This document shows, in pieces, positions 42,831 through 51,327 of a stretch of 64,000 nucleotides of DNA. Below the pieces are notes generated by a model that had not been told where the DNA came from, searched no databases, and saw nothing but the letters and a program-made list of their open reading frames with translations. How positions within the stretch are numbered: the first letter of the stretch is position 1; every line of letters starts with the position of its first letter. This stretch comes from Litoribrevibacter euphylliae (lineage in GTDB: Bacteria; Pseudomonadota; Gammaproteobacteria; Pseudomonadales; Litoribrevibacteraceae). The position numbers and the translations under genes are program-made. The stretch covers positions 62,001 to 126,000 of the forward strand of contig NZ_JBHRSZ010000009.1 of the NCBI RefSeq assembly GCF_042646085.1. The letters are read 5' to 3'.

Positions 42831-43537
42831 TCACTCTTTAAACGTATTCTGAACTTCGCGTCTAAGCGCGTCTTTTGCGCCAGACTCTAAACACATTCCG
42901 TGGGCCGCGACCAAAGCCTCAAAATCAAGAGCAAGTAACTTTTCGAAATCAGATCTCATAGAGCCACCTTTCGGCGTCACTCGTTTCAACCAAGGAGGCC
43001 CAATGTTAATCCCCGTTTTGAATCCGAGTAATTTGAATGCGAACTTGGTAAATCGAGTAAAATAGCTCCAATCTACATGATATTGAACACTGTCGGTAGT
43101 AATCAGAAGTTTATGATCATTAAGCAGCAATGCAGCCTCAGGATATTGAGCAGTTTCAAAAATAAAGAACAAAGAGTTTGGAAAAGGGCTTTGAGTGTCC
43201 GAAGAAATTGTGTGTGTAGCGTTGAGTTCTGGATAGGATCTTGACCACTTTGAGCCCAGAATTCACATTGATAGCGATCTAGATAAAACGAGTCATCCAG
43301 GCCATGAAAATCGCCTAAACGGATGACACGCCTGACCTTCCCAAGATCATCAAGGGAGGCCAACCCTTGCTCGCTCATTCGAACAGGATTAATTAACGTC
43401 AAATCCTCACCTTCCTTAAGAACGACCATATTCCTATTCATTCGCATACCCGGCCCCATTTTAATACTGCCATGCAGTAAGTAGACGCCAGGATACAACG
43501 CTTTCAATTCATCGTGCGGATACGCAGCTGGATACAT
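42831..43537 (-). pseudogene. frameshifted metallo-hydrolase-like gene
   Basis: Two overlapping frames together make one protein. The first (43537 to about 43250) encodes YPGVYLLHGSIKMG...VIRLGDFHGLDDSFYLDRYQ. The second, from about 43250 to 42831, runs YPELNATHTISSDTQSPFPN, then SLFFIFETAQYPEAALL, WSYFTRFTKFAFKLLGF and NIGPPWLKRVTPKGG. The switch must lie near 43240-43255, where frame one turns into nonsense. The joined product would be about 235 residues and resembles a group of metallo-beta-lactamase-like hypothetical proteins. The break may be a real mutation or a sequencing error. GAGGAG precedes the first ATG. Confidence 0.75.
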
Positions 43538-43648
43538 GACTCCTCCTTGAGAAATAGAGATATTTTTTTGCCGTACTTCCGTTTAACGCCGAGTGTATTT
43601 ATTCATAAATAAGGAGGGAGTACAAACGAACCAACAATTAAATTGATT

Positions 43649-43716
43649 TAAACCTCAGCCACAATCAAACTGTCTGGTTCACAGGTCATCTGTCGGAACA
43701 TAACGTAAAGCACTGA
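43649..43716 (-). pseudogene. displaced 3' fragment of a DUF3592 gene
   Basis: About 67 bases repeat the 3' end of the DUF3592 gene at 45840-45906 in the same orientation with about eight differences. The frame is open and encodes VLYVMFRQMTCEPDSLIVAEV with a stop, against VLYVMFRQMSSEPDSFIVTEV in the full gene. It lies directly after the SUFU gene, so SUFU and the M50 protease are bracketed by two copies of the same gene end. Confidence 0.75.
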
Positions 43717-43741
43717 CTAATAATCTATCTCCACTTTAAAT

Positions 43742-44470
43742 TCAAAACACACCAAACCGCTTTTTCGCAACGTTTTTACGATTAACATCAATCAATTCCC
43801 AAGCATTAATCTCGTCTAATTTATCCAACAGCGCATCACTTCCTTTAGCTAACTTCAAGTTCATTTCTTCGCTATATAAAGGGACGATACTAAAGAACTC
43901 AATAATTTTGTCTTGGGAGATATGGAGACGAGTAAACTCATCAGGTACATACAAGGGTGGAAGCAGGATGACACCGCTGAGCTTTGTATTTTCTGCAAAA
44001 CTCTCTGCTGGATCACCATTTGGAATCGTGTGCCCAAAGCCCAACCATGTATCATATTTGTGAGGAAAACGAGCTAGGTATTTCAGCTGACGAATAGGCC
44101 AGTACCATCGCTCATCCTTAAATGACTCCTCATCAACATGCCAGGATTCAGGCAGAGTAATCATCAATTCCATATATTTAGTCATAGCAGCTTCTTCTGG
44201 TACGTTCATAGGAAGATCACTCATACCTGATGTAATCAGTATGTGGAAGGGTTGTTCTTTAGTTGGTTTCACATAGTGAATATCAATATGAACGGTATCT
44301 GAGATCAGTTCATGAAGAACTAACTCGACCTCACCAATGTGCGTCTCAATGTGATTAGAAATTTCCTCAATACACTCTTCTCCATGTGGTGACTCCCATT
44401 CTTTTTCACCATCCGTATATCTATAAATTGGGGCTCCAGACAGTGATACCAGATTGTCTTCCTTGCTCAT
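43742..44470 (-). CDS. SUFU (suppressor of fused) domain protein
   Basis: This 242-residue cytoplasmic protein has the SUFU pattern: an N-terminal helix with EEISNHIETHIGEVELVLHELIS, then VHIDIHYVKPTKEQPFHILITSGMSDLPMNVP and IMLITLPESWHV-type strands. In bacteria SUFU proteins often serve as immunity proteins of polymorphic toxin systems. No toxin is adjacent. The start has GGAG upstream. It sits in the segment bounded by copies of the DUF3592 3' end. Confidence 0.8.
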   Translation of the reverse strand: MSKEDNLVSLSGAPIYRYTDGEKEWESPHGEECIEEISNHIETHIGEVELVLHELISDTVHIDIHYVKPTKEQPFHILITSGMSDLPMNVPEEAAMTKYMELMITLPESWHVDEESFKDERWYWPIRQLKYLARFPHKYDTWLGFGHTIPNGDPAESFAENTKLSGVILLPPLYVPDEFTRLHISQDKIIEFFSIVPLYSEEMNLKLAKGSDALLDKLDEINAWELIDVNRKNVAKKRFGVF

Positions 44471-44554
44471 TTACTTCTCCATTTATTCAATCCACATTAG
44501 CTGTATCAAATACAGTGTAATCAGCATACCTTTGTTATAAGCACATTAAACTTC

Positions 44555-45712
44555 TTAACTCCCCAGTATTTTCATGGGCAAGCTCAGGATTGGGTTTTGC
44601 GAGTCAGCAAAGCTATAGATCACTAAAATGTGCCCTGCCGAAACAAGAAAATACCAAACCGCCGAGAACAGCTGTCCATAGGTATCAAGAGGAACCAGAT
44701 GCGAAAACTGTCGTTGTCGCCATTCAAAGACAATTTCCAGTGATCCCACAATCAAGAAGAAAACCAACAGCGCCAATCCAAAGGTGTAAGATAACCATAA
44801 GCCCAAACCAATGCCTGCCAAACATACAGAAAGACCTACCCACGAGCGCATGGAAAAGCTGATACTTTTTAATATATGACCGCCATCCAGAGGCAAAATA
44901 GGCAACAGGTTAAATAGATTTAACAGAGAACCAAGCACTGCAGCGCCTGCAAACAATTCCAGACCGGTAATAGCAAATAACAACCAACACCCCAGTGACA
45001 TAAATAAGCCAAAACACGGGCCCATGATGGATATTACTACATCCTGCCATCGGGTATTAATTTTATCGTCTGAGACCGCCAAGCCACCCACAAACGGGAT
45101 CAAATAAATGCCTTTGGTCTTGATACCAAAATATTTCATCGCTCTAACATGGCCGTATTCATGAGCGACTAAACAAGCAATTAAAACCAGCGCAAACTCT
45201 AGGGAAAATAACCACGCATAGCCTGCAACCGAAGCTCCAGCCAATGCAGCTTTTACCACCTTGGCACTTTTTAATAGTTTAAACGCCAGCGCTGCTAGCC
45301 CTATCAGACTGGTGTGCTTTTTCGCTTTTACAAGGTGCCCGTCGCTGGGTAGCGGGCACTGACCGCTTTCTTGTTGTCGTTCCCCTACCCATAATTGATA
45401 GCTGAGATTGTTGTCTTGCGCTTGTAAATTCAAGCTGATAGATAAGGTCTTATCGGGCTGCTCTGGAGCCCTGACCTGTAATTGAAAACGGTGCACAACT
45501 TCATTAGTTTGTACGTCTGCCAGTTCTGCGCAGCTCACCAATTGCTCGCCCCAGTAAAGACGTTGCACTGCTTCGTTGTCAGTGGTCAATCGTAATGGTT
45601 TGCCTATTAGCTCCAGGCTCAATAATTCAGTTGTTTCTGGGTTGGGAAAATCGACTTGGTTTTCTTCTAAGTTAGACAAGTGAAATAACTCTCGATAAAA
45701 ATAGTCCGGCAA
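44555..45712 (-). CDS. M50 family (site-2) membrane metalloprotease
   Basis: This 385-residue protein has a soluble N-terminal part (about 1-130) and then several membrane helices. The zinc site HEYGH lies at 184-188 and the second motif LPLDGGHIL near 268-276, which are the two hallmarks of M50 site-2 proteases. Substrates are unknown. The start is TTG at 45712, without a clear ribosome site, so the true N-terminus may differ. It lies next to the SUFU gene and between the duplicated DUF3592 ends. Confidence 0.82.
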   Translation of the reverse strand: MPDYFYRELFHLSNLEENQVDFPNPETTELLSLELIGKPLRLTTDNEAVQRLYWGEQLVSCAELADVQTNEVVHRFQLQVRAPEQPDKTLSISLNLQAQDNNLSYQLWVGERQQESGQCPLPSDGHLVKAKKHTSLIGLAALAFKLLKSAKVVKAALAGASVAGYAWLFSLEFALVLIACLVAHEYGHVRAMKYFGIKTKGIYLIPFVGGLAVSDDKINTRWQDVVISIMGPCFGLFMSLGCWLLFAITGLELFAGAAVLGSLLNLFNLLPILPLDGGHILKSISFSMRSWVGLSVCLAGIGLGLWLSYTFGLALLVFFLIVGSLEIVFEWRQRQFSHLVPLDTYGQLFSAVWYFLVSAGHILVIYSFADSQNPILSLPMKILGS

Positions 45713-45838
45713 GTGTACTGAAATTCATCATCAATTTTAAACGTCTAAGTGAATACGCTCTTAGCCAGTATGGATAAAATTCTTTGCCTCTATCACTTCG
45801 AATTAATAATTACCCGCTGGAAAAATCACTATTCATAT

Positions 45839-46354
45839 CTAAACCTCAGTCACAATAAAGCTGTCTGGTTCGCTGCTCATCTGTCGGAACATAACGTAAA
45901 GCACCGCCAAGAATATAAGACTGAATAGAACAAACCCAACAATCATAAAGGGATGCATTGTAGGGATGATCACCGCACTCTCTGGATCGTCCGGGTCATA
46001 ATGAACTTGAATGACTTTTGTTCTCGGAAACTCTGCCACTAAGGCTTGCGCTTCTTCCTTAGAGTAACCTGGGATGGCACCGGTAATGTCTCGTTTATTT
46101 TCTTTGTGATAAAAGTCTTCACCCACGGCATAGACGTACTCTATCCCTACTTCGTAATGAGGGTCGGCACTGCTCCCTTGTGTATGAATTTCTTCTATCC
46201 AGGTATTAACGACCATGCCCTTGGCAGTTGGCCAATCAAAAGAAGCATGAGCTCGCCACAGTGCATAACCAGACACCAGTACACTGAGCAAAAACAAAGA
46301 GAACATGAACCAAATAAAGTACGAAACTTGCGAGATTCTAAAGAATTTCATCAT
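45839..46354 (-). CDS. DUF3592 domain membrane protein
   Basis: This 171-residue protein has two membrane helices (about 11-32 and 130-151) around an extracellular domain with the DUF3592 pattern WPTAKGMVVNTWIEE and VIQVHYDPDDPESAVI. The ATG at 46354 is preferred to an upstream TTG. The 3' end is present a second time at 43649-43716. It shares strand and spacing with the small membrane gene upstream. Confidence 0.8.
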   Translation of the reverse strand: MMKFFRISQVSYFIWFMFSLFLLSVLVSGYALWRAHASFDWPTAKGMVVNTWIEEIHTQGSSADPHYEVGIEYVYAVGEDFYHKENKRDITGAIPGYSKEEAQALVAEFPRTKVIQVHYDPDDPESAVIIPTMHPFMIVGFVLFSLIFLAVLYVMFRQMSSEPDSFIVTEV

Positions 46355-46387
46355 CACCTGCTTATTGAAATCCAAGTAAGACAGAGC

Positions 46388-46804
46388 CTAAGAGAAGTGC
46401 AACCAAAGCATTAACAGCGTCAGAACAACAACCCCCACACTGCACATAAGACCTTCATGGACGTAACGCCAAAACACCCAAGACACATCTTGAGGAGGAT
46501 CTTCACGAACATACTTAAGACGATCAGGTAGGCTCCCGGAACGCCAGATACATATACCTATAACCAATGTCAGCATTACAAAAGCAGCATAAAGCCCTGC
46601 CTTCTCCATAGACCCCCAACTGATCAGAGCACACAATGCAGGCATATAAGGCAAGATGGTTAAGCGGTAATACATGGGCCGATCGACCGCACGTAAGATC
46701 CAGCCTTCAAAACGGGATTTTGGCTGACGCTTGGTATACAACAACCGATGCTTTGCGCGATTACTTAGGTTAGGCCGGTCCTTCAGACTACGCTGACGTA
46801 TCAT
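46388..46804 (-). CDS. small membrane protein of unknown function
   Basis: This 138-residue protein has a basic N-terminus of 40 residues and three hydrophobic segments (about 49-65, 72-90, 115-137). The ATG at 46804 is taken over a TTG 18 bases upstream. No family is recognised. It lies 33 bases before the DUF3592 gene and may be co-transcribed with it. Confidence 0.5.
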   Translation of the reverse strand: MIRQRSLKDRPNLSNRAKHRLLYTKRQPKSRFEGWILRAVDRPMYYRLTILPYMPALCALISWGSMEKAGLYAAFVMLTLVIGICIWRSGSLPDRLKYVREDPPQDVSWVFWRYVHEGLMCSVGVVVLTLLMLWLHFS

Positions 46805-46854
46805 TCTATATCTGACCACCAATCAACACGCTGGCGTATTCTATAGCCAGGCCA

Positions 46855-46886
46855 CCCACTATTAGAGTGACCCATTATTAGAGTCG
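46855..46886. repeat. 16-bp tandem duplication in an intergenic gap
   Basis: Units 46855-46870 and 46871-46886 differ at two positions. They lie outside genes and the length is not a multiple of three. Confidence 0.75.
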
Positions 46887-46912
46887 GCCCGGCATCGTTC
46901 ATCATCATGCAA

Positions 46913-47701
46913 TTACAAATTTTCTGGATCAGACCAGCGGTAACTTGGCAGCTCAGATCGGTCGATACTGTATTTTTCTCCATCGTATTTGAAGATATAG
47001 GTATGGCCTCGAGATTTCTCAAACCCTTTTCTGTAGCCTGACTTACTTTCAAAAACACCCTTCGACTTCAGTTTGATGTCCGCAAACCCGTAATGCTTGG
47101 TTGGCAATATCTGCAGATGAGACTTGGCAACTTCTTTTTCCCACTCAACACTATTGTCACACATAGACCCTTCATGAACTCGTGAGTATTCCGTTGGCAA
47201 GTTTTCAACCAACCGAGTCAGAATGTGGTTTTGATAGACAAATAAATTCAAGAACTGTCCACGAGACTCTCGTTCACAGCCAAGGTCAGCGCCTGTATTG
47301 AGCCGAACACCGAATGCTCTGACCTGATCATTCAAGGCATAATTGGCCGTATCCAACCAGATACTGTCCGGACGAATTTTTGCCTGTTTCCCTTCATGAA
47401 TGAATTCACGATGGACCGCCTGTACCTTATGGCGCTTACTGTCGAGAATCACCGTATTCCACTGATATGTGCGTTCACCCGGCTTTGCACCATCCGTCCA
47501 GACAAAGTAAGACGCCAGTGTCAGCTCCGGGCGATTAGGCAGTGCTTTACATACCGGCCAAGAAAGCGGACCAAACAGGTGCTTGCTCTCTTCTAACGAT
47601 TCCAATTGCTCAGGTGAACAGGTTTGAGCAGCCATCACTGCGGAAGCAGAAAACAGAGTGCCTACTGCCATTAACTTCAAGGTGTTATATAAAGATCTCA
47701 T
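46913..47701 (-). CDS. secreted protein, paralogue of the upstream gene product
   Basis: This 262-residue protein has a signal peptide ending AVMAAQTC (about 25) and conserved cysteines near positions 27, 49, 160 and 192. It shares with the next gene upstream the order of an LFGPLSW-type loop with Cys, VWTDG, an LDTANYALNDQVRAFGVR segment and a late SLADIK-like strand. The ATG overlaps the stop of that gene (ATGA). No known domain; periplasmic location is expected. Confidence 0.6.
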   Translation of the reverse strand: MRSLYNTLKLMAVGTLFSASAVMAAQTCSPEQLESLEESKHLFGPLSWPVCKALPNRPELTLASYFVWTDGAKPGERTYQWNTVILDSKRHKVQAVHREFIHEGKQAKIRPDSIWLDTANYALNDQVRAFGVRLNTGADLGCERESRGQFLNLFVYQNHILTRLVENLPTEYSRVHEGSMCDNSVEWEKEVAKSHLQILPTKHYGFADIKLKSKGVFESKSGYRKGFEKSRGHTYIFKYDGEKYSIDRSELPSYRWSDPENL

Positions 47702-48510
47702 AACTGCCACCATTCCTTAGCCGGAAGCTCTTCCCACTTCACGGGATACCTATGACCATCAAATTTCAATGTCGTTTTATAGATCTTGGTTTCAATCCCT
47801 GACGATTCTTCTTCCAACATTTCCGCCTCACTTAGCTCTTCCATGCTGGACTGATCGTACACATCAGTTACAGTTTCGGTACTAAGTATCAAATCCCGAT
47901 ATCCATTAGTCTTGGTGTCCGCCAAACTTAATTGCCCTTGACCATGTAATGTTTTCTTATCGCCATAACGATCACAAGCAGTTCCCTCTACCACGTATCT
48001 TTGCTGCAATGGCAGGTGTTTTAGCACAGGTTTCAACGCCTTACCTTCACGCACAAATAAGGTAACAAACTGATCACGAACAATGTCGCTACAATAATTA
48101 TCACCCGTAATATCCGCTCGAATAGCAAAGGCATTGATTGTATCGTTTAACGGGTAATTGGTGCTGTCAATAATGAACGCTTCTGGGTCATAATCTCCCT
48201 CACGCACCTTAATGTTTGGCCCTTCCCAAATATGTAAATTGCCCGAAGCAACCACCTCCGGGGTTTCTGTTTTGACCAACAACACCCGTAACATTAAATG
48301 ACGCTCACCGTCTTCTCCGTCAACCCATGTGTGATACAACATCACCTCTAACGAGTCATCTGCCGGATAAGAATCACACGTCCAAAAAAGGCTGTTACGA
48401 AACTGGTTAGAATCTTTCTCCCAAGCCCGAAAGGCATTATCCGAACAGGATGAATCTGCAAAGACACTGCCGCTAAACAGCAATGCCGACATCAATAAAA
48501 ACTTTTTCAT
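47698..48510 (-). CDS. secreted protein, paralogue of the downstream gene product
   Basis: This 270-residue protein begins MKKFLLMSALLFSGSVFADSSC, a clear signal peptide. The rest resembles the adjacent 262-residue protein: WTCDSYP, HTWVDGEDGERH, IIDSTNYPLNDTINAFAIR and QLSLADTKTNGYRDLIL. The start at 48510 has AAGAGAG; an upstream TTG/ATG extension lacks one. The pair is probably a tandem duplication that kept translational coupling. Confidence 0.6.
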   Translation of the reverse strand: MKKFLLMSALLFSGSVFADSSCSDNAFRAWEKDSNQFRNSLFWTCDSYPADDSLEVMLYHTWVDGEDGERHLMLRVLLVKTETPEVVASGNLHIWEGPNIKVREGDYDPEAFIIDSTNYPLNDTINAFAIRADITGDNYCSDIVRDQFVTLFVREGKALKPVLKHLPLQQRYVVEGTACDRYGDKKTLHGQGQLSLADTKTNGYRDLILSTETVTDVYDQSSMEELSEAEMLEEESSGIETKIYKTTLKFDGHRYPVKWEELPAKEWWQL

Positions 48511-48825
48511 TACAACTCTCTTATTCCTTATGCGACTCAAGGACGCACGATCCATTTAACGTAAAAAACATAGATGCGAGCACTCAGATACGTTGCTCTG
48601 CAAGGGCACTGTCGAAGAAAAAATAGGAAGGGAAATTTAGCAGCACGGAACATTGTGCATTGGGTAGGCATACAACATCGTCCTTGATAAACCTTAAGGT
48701 ACGGAATTGTATGAAACTGATGAACAATGTAAATACGACAAAAATGATCTGAGGCAGATTTAATGTTTTAAAATGTTAACCTGTTGGTTAATTTAAATAA
48801 AAAAAGGTGATTCTAAACCATCCTC
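48511..48825. other. intergenic region with a small inverted repeat
   Basis: This gap of about 315 bases is AT-rich on one side. The TTAACC-TGTT-GGTTAA hairpin at 48776-48791 may end the minus-strand gene at 48826, but its T-run is weak. Nothing else was seen. Confidence 0.35.
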
Positions 48826-49299
48826 TTAACGCTCAATCAAAAGCATCCAGCTGGCAGCCACCATCAAAAACACTATCGAATACATTTGGAAAATGGCAAT
48901 AGATCGTCTCGGGTGCATTTTAATGTGTTTAAACCGTTGTAACGTCGAATAAACAATTACCGCCCCCACTGTGGTATACACAGCCATAAACGTCATTAAT
49001 GAAGTCGCAACTACGCCATCTAGTGGTATTTTTTCCGCAAAAAATATCTTCGCTTCCACCAATAAAAGAAGAAATGGAAGTATAAAAAACAGGACTATAA
49101 CGCGACCGAGAGGAAACCGCCCCATAGAAGCGATAAAGCCCTTCTTAGAACGCTCAGGCTTGGAAGCTGACGCCTCACTTTGCTGGAAATCGCCTCTACT
49201 GATTAAAACCTCTATCTCCTCTTCTTTTTGGTGTGATGACAACTCACCGGAATGCATCAATTTATTCAGTTGTTCAGACGTATGATCGCTTAAAGCCAT
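48826..49299 (-). CDS. membrane protein of unknown function
   Basis: This 157-residue protein has a soluble, acidic N-terminus of 50 residues (helical, starts ALSDHTSEQLNKLMHSGELSSHQKEEEIEVLI) and three membrane helices (about 61-80, 90-115, 130-152). The start has AGGAG. It sits 11 bases before the LysE-type gene on the same strand, so the two are probably in one transcript. No family is recognised. Confidence 0.55.
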   Translation of the reverse strand: MALSDHTSEQLNKLMHSGELSSHQKEEEIEVLISRGDFQQSEASASKPERSKKGFIASMGRFPLGRVIVLFFILPFLLLLVEAKIFFAEKIPLDGVVATSLMTFMAVYTTVGAVIVYSTLQRFKHIKMHPRRSIAIFQMYSIVFLMVAASWMLLIER

Positions 49300-49310
49300 G
49301 ATGACTACTC

Positions 49311-49937
49311 CTATCGCTGTTTCATAAAGGCCACGGCCAAACCGGAAGAAACAAAGGTCACCCCAGCTCCAACATTTAAGCCAGACACCAACTTAGGTCG
49401 GTTTCTCAACCAATCTGATAATTGAAAAGAAAACACGCCCATCAAGCTGAAACCGATGGCTGTTAACAGAGCAAACCAAACCCCATAGCCAATCATCTGG
49501 CCTGTTACGGAACCTAAGCTCGGATCAACAAATTGAGGAACAAAGGCAAGCACGAACATCCCTGGTTTTGGATTCAGTGCAGCCGAAAGAAAGCCTGTTG
49601 AGAAGATGGTTTTCAGCGGCTGTTTTTTCGCAGGCTCCAATGAGAACAAGTTCTTCGAGCGAAGGACTTTAACCCCCAACCAGATGAGATACGCAGCGCC
49701 AATAATCTTCACCACGTAAAAGGCTATTTCAGACGTTTGGATCAACAGAGTTAATCCAAAGGTGGCTGCCATTACGTGAAACAGAATGCCAGCACCTGAC
49801 GAAAGGCCAGAAACAGTCGCAGCCAATCGACCTTGGCTTAACCCTCGCCCTACCGCAAGTAAGTTGTCCGGCCCTGGAGAGATAACCAACAATAAACAGG
49901 CAAGTGTGTAGGTGATGAATACTTCAAGTGGGAACAT
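49311..49937 (-). CDS. LysE/RhtB family amino-acid exporter
   Basis: This 208-residue inner membrane protein has six hydrophobic helices and the LysE/RhtB signature SPGPDNLLAVGRGLSQGRLAA (about 20-40), then GAAYLIWLGVKVLRS and LNPKPGMFVLAF. Such proteins export amino acids or homoserine-lactone-like compounds. AAGGAGG precedes the ATG. A second, diverged member lies at 59405-60019. Confidence 0.9.
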   Translation of the reverse strand: MFPLEVFITYTLACLLLVISPGPDNLLAVGRGLSQGRLAATVSGLSSGAGILFHVMAATFGLTLLIQTSEIAFYVVKIIGAAYLIWLGVKVLRSKNLFSLEPAKKQPLKTIFSTGFLSAALNPKPGMFVLAFVPQFVDPSLGSVTGQMIGYGVWFALLTAIGFSLMGVFSFQLSDWLRNRPKLVSGLNVGAGVTFVSSGLAVAFMKQR

Positions 49938-50086
49938 AAAACCTCCTTGTTATGTTGGCTTGGCAGTTATGCTCAAACGCAAATCCATTGCTGTCTGCAG
50001 ACATTTATTAAGAAAGGAAGTAATTAGAACACAAGGCCATACCTTGACGCATTCATTTTTTAACTATAAGGACAAGAAATAACTTC

Positions 50087-50545
50087 TTACTTCACCAACC
50101 AAAAGTCTTTATGGTCTCGCCATAACTTCACTAATGAAGGACCTAACAAACTAGCGCCGTCATATAGTACATGCTCTGGATCATTTAGTATGAACTCGTC
50201 CGATGTAAAGTCCGCCAATGGTAATCCCAAATCAACAAAACCATTAAGCCGTTTCGAAAACTCCACACATAAATCACCCAGATAGAAATAGTCTTCTTTT
50301 TGATTAGACATAGCAGAAAAAACCAGTTGATATTTCGGCGCCCAGCCAATCAAGCTATCTAACCCTACGTACTCCTCTTTCTCCTGTTCATACTCCCAAC
50401 CAAAGGAATAAGCAAACGGTGAACCCTTAATCCAGAAATCATTAGATCTAACTACATCAGAGAGTTCTTGTATTCGAACTATCACATCTGACTTTTCAGC
50501 GTCTGAGAGTATTTCTTTCAAAAGTATTCTGGTTGCTGGGCCCAT
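50087..50545 (-). CDS. hypothetical protein, possibly immunity-type
   Basis: This 152-residue soluble acidic protein begins MGPATRILLKEIL and ends VLYDGASLLGPSLVKLWRDHKDFWLV. This pattern resembles small immunity-like families such as DUF6368, by recall only. AAGGAGG precedes the ATG. No toxin gene lies nearby. Confidence 0.45.
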   Translation of the reverse strand: MGPATRILLKEILSDAEKSDVIVRIQELSDVVRSNDFWIKGSPFAYSFGWEYEQEKEEYVGLDSLIGWAPKYQLVFSAMSNQKEDYFYLGDLCVEFSKRLNGFVDLGLPLADFTSDEFILNDPEHVLYDGASLLGPSLVKLWRDHKDFWLVK

Positions 50546-50618
50546 CGCTGCCTCCTTACGTCTGTCAATGGCAGAACTAACACCGAATACCTTAGACTTT
50601 TGAGACAGAGTTATGGGA

Positions 50619-51128
50619 TTAAAGAAACTTAATTGTCTCTACAGCATACCCGTCATGATCTTCATATTGAATGATAGATAACTCAATTACTTTTCCGTGA
50701 TTTGACCAAATGACTGATGTCTTAAATTTACAGATCAAACTCGGTGTACCCATTGATTGACTATAACAACCAAGTAACTCTGGTTCTGAGTGACTTTGAT
50801 AGACACCAAGCTGCGATAACTGTTTTAAGATAGGTTCGAACTTAGCAATCGGCGTATGATTCAGGAATTTCTCACTCAAATAAGGTTCTACAGATGACGC
50901 CTCCCAACTAGACAGATCACGAACAAACTGATTTGTGAACTCACCCACTTTGGAAAAAAAGATCTCTTCTTTTTGTTTAAAATCGAATCTGAGATAACCA
51001 AAAAAAATCAATAAAACAATGAAGATCCCTCCAAAGATCATTAGTAACGCTTTAAAGACACTTTTAGGCTTTAATCCTTCAGTAGCATCACCGCTGAAGC
51101 CTTTTGAATTATGTTTTTCTGTGTTCAT
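50619..51128 (-). CDS. hypothetical membrane-anchored protein
   Basis: This 169-residue protein has one N-terminal membrane helix (about 27-48) and a soluble domain with a helix (LSSWEASSVEPYLSEKFLN) and strands (LICKFKTSVIWSNHGKVIELSIIQYED). The ATG at 51128 is chosen over a TTG two codons upstream. No family is recognised. Confidence 0.5.
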   Translation of the reverse strand: MNTEKHNSKGFSGDATEGLKPKSVFKALLMIFGGIFIVLLIFFGYLRFDFKQKEEIFFSKVGEFTNQFVRDLSSWEASSVEPYLSEKFLNHTPIAKFEPILKQLSQLGVYQSHSEPELLGCYSQSMGTPSLICKFKTSVIWSNHGKVIELSIIQYEDHDGYAVETIKFL

Positions 51129-51327
51129 GTACAACTCATAGAATGAAAAGAAAGGGCAATTAAATAGAAATTGTTTCTAAAAAATTGGGCGGCATAGTAT
51201 CCAGTTGCTTGAGTAAAAACAAATTCATAAAGATTAAAGTGAATTCCACGTAAAGATGCAGCACTCACTTTTCCGGAAAAGCCCTTCCCTTATGATTCCA
51301 TTCAATAAAAAACAACCAAAGAAAAAA

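Noticed and set aside
51268..51281. Palindrome as terminator of ubiUV
   Set aside because: The arms meet without a loop and no T-run follows on the minus strand.
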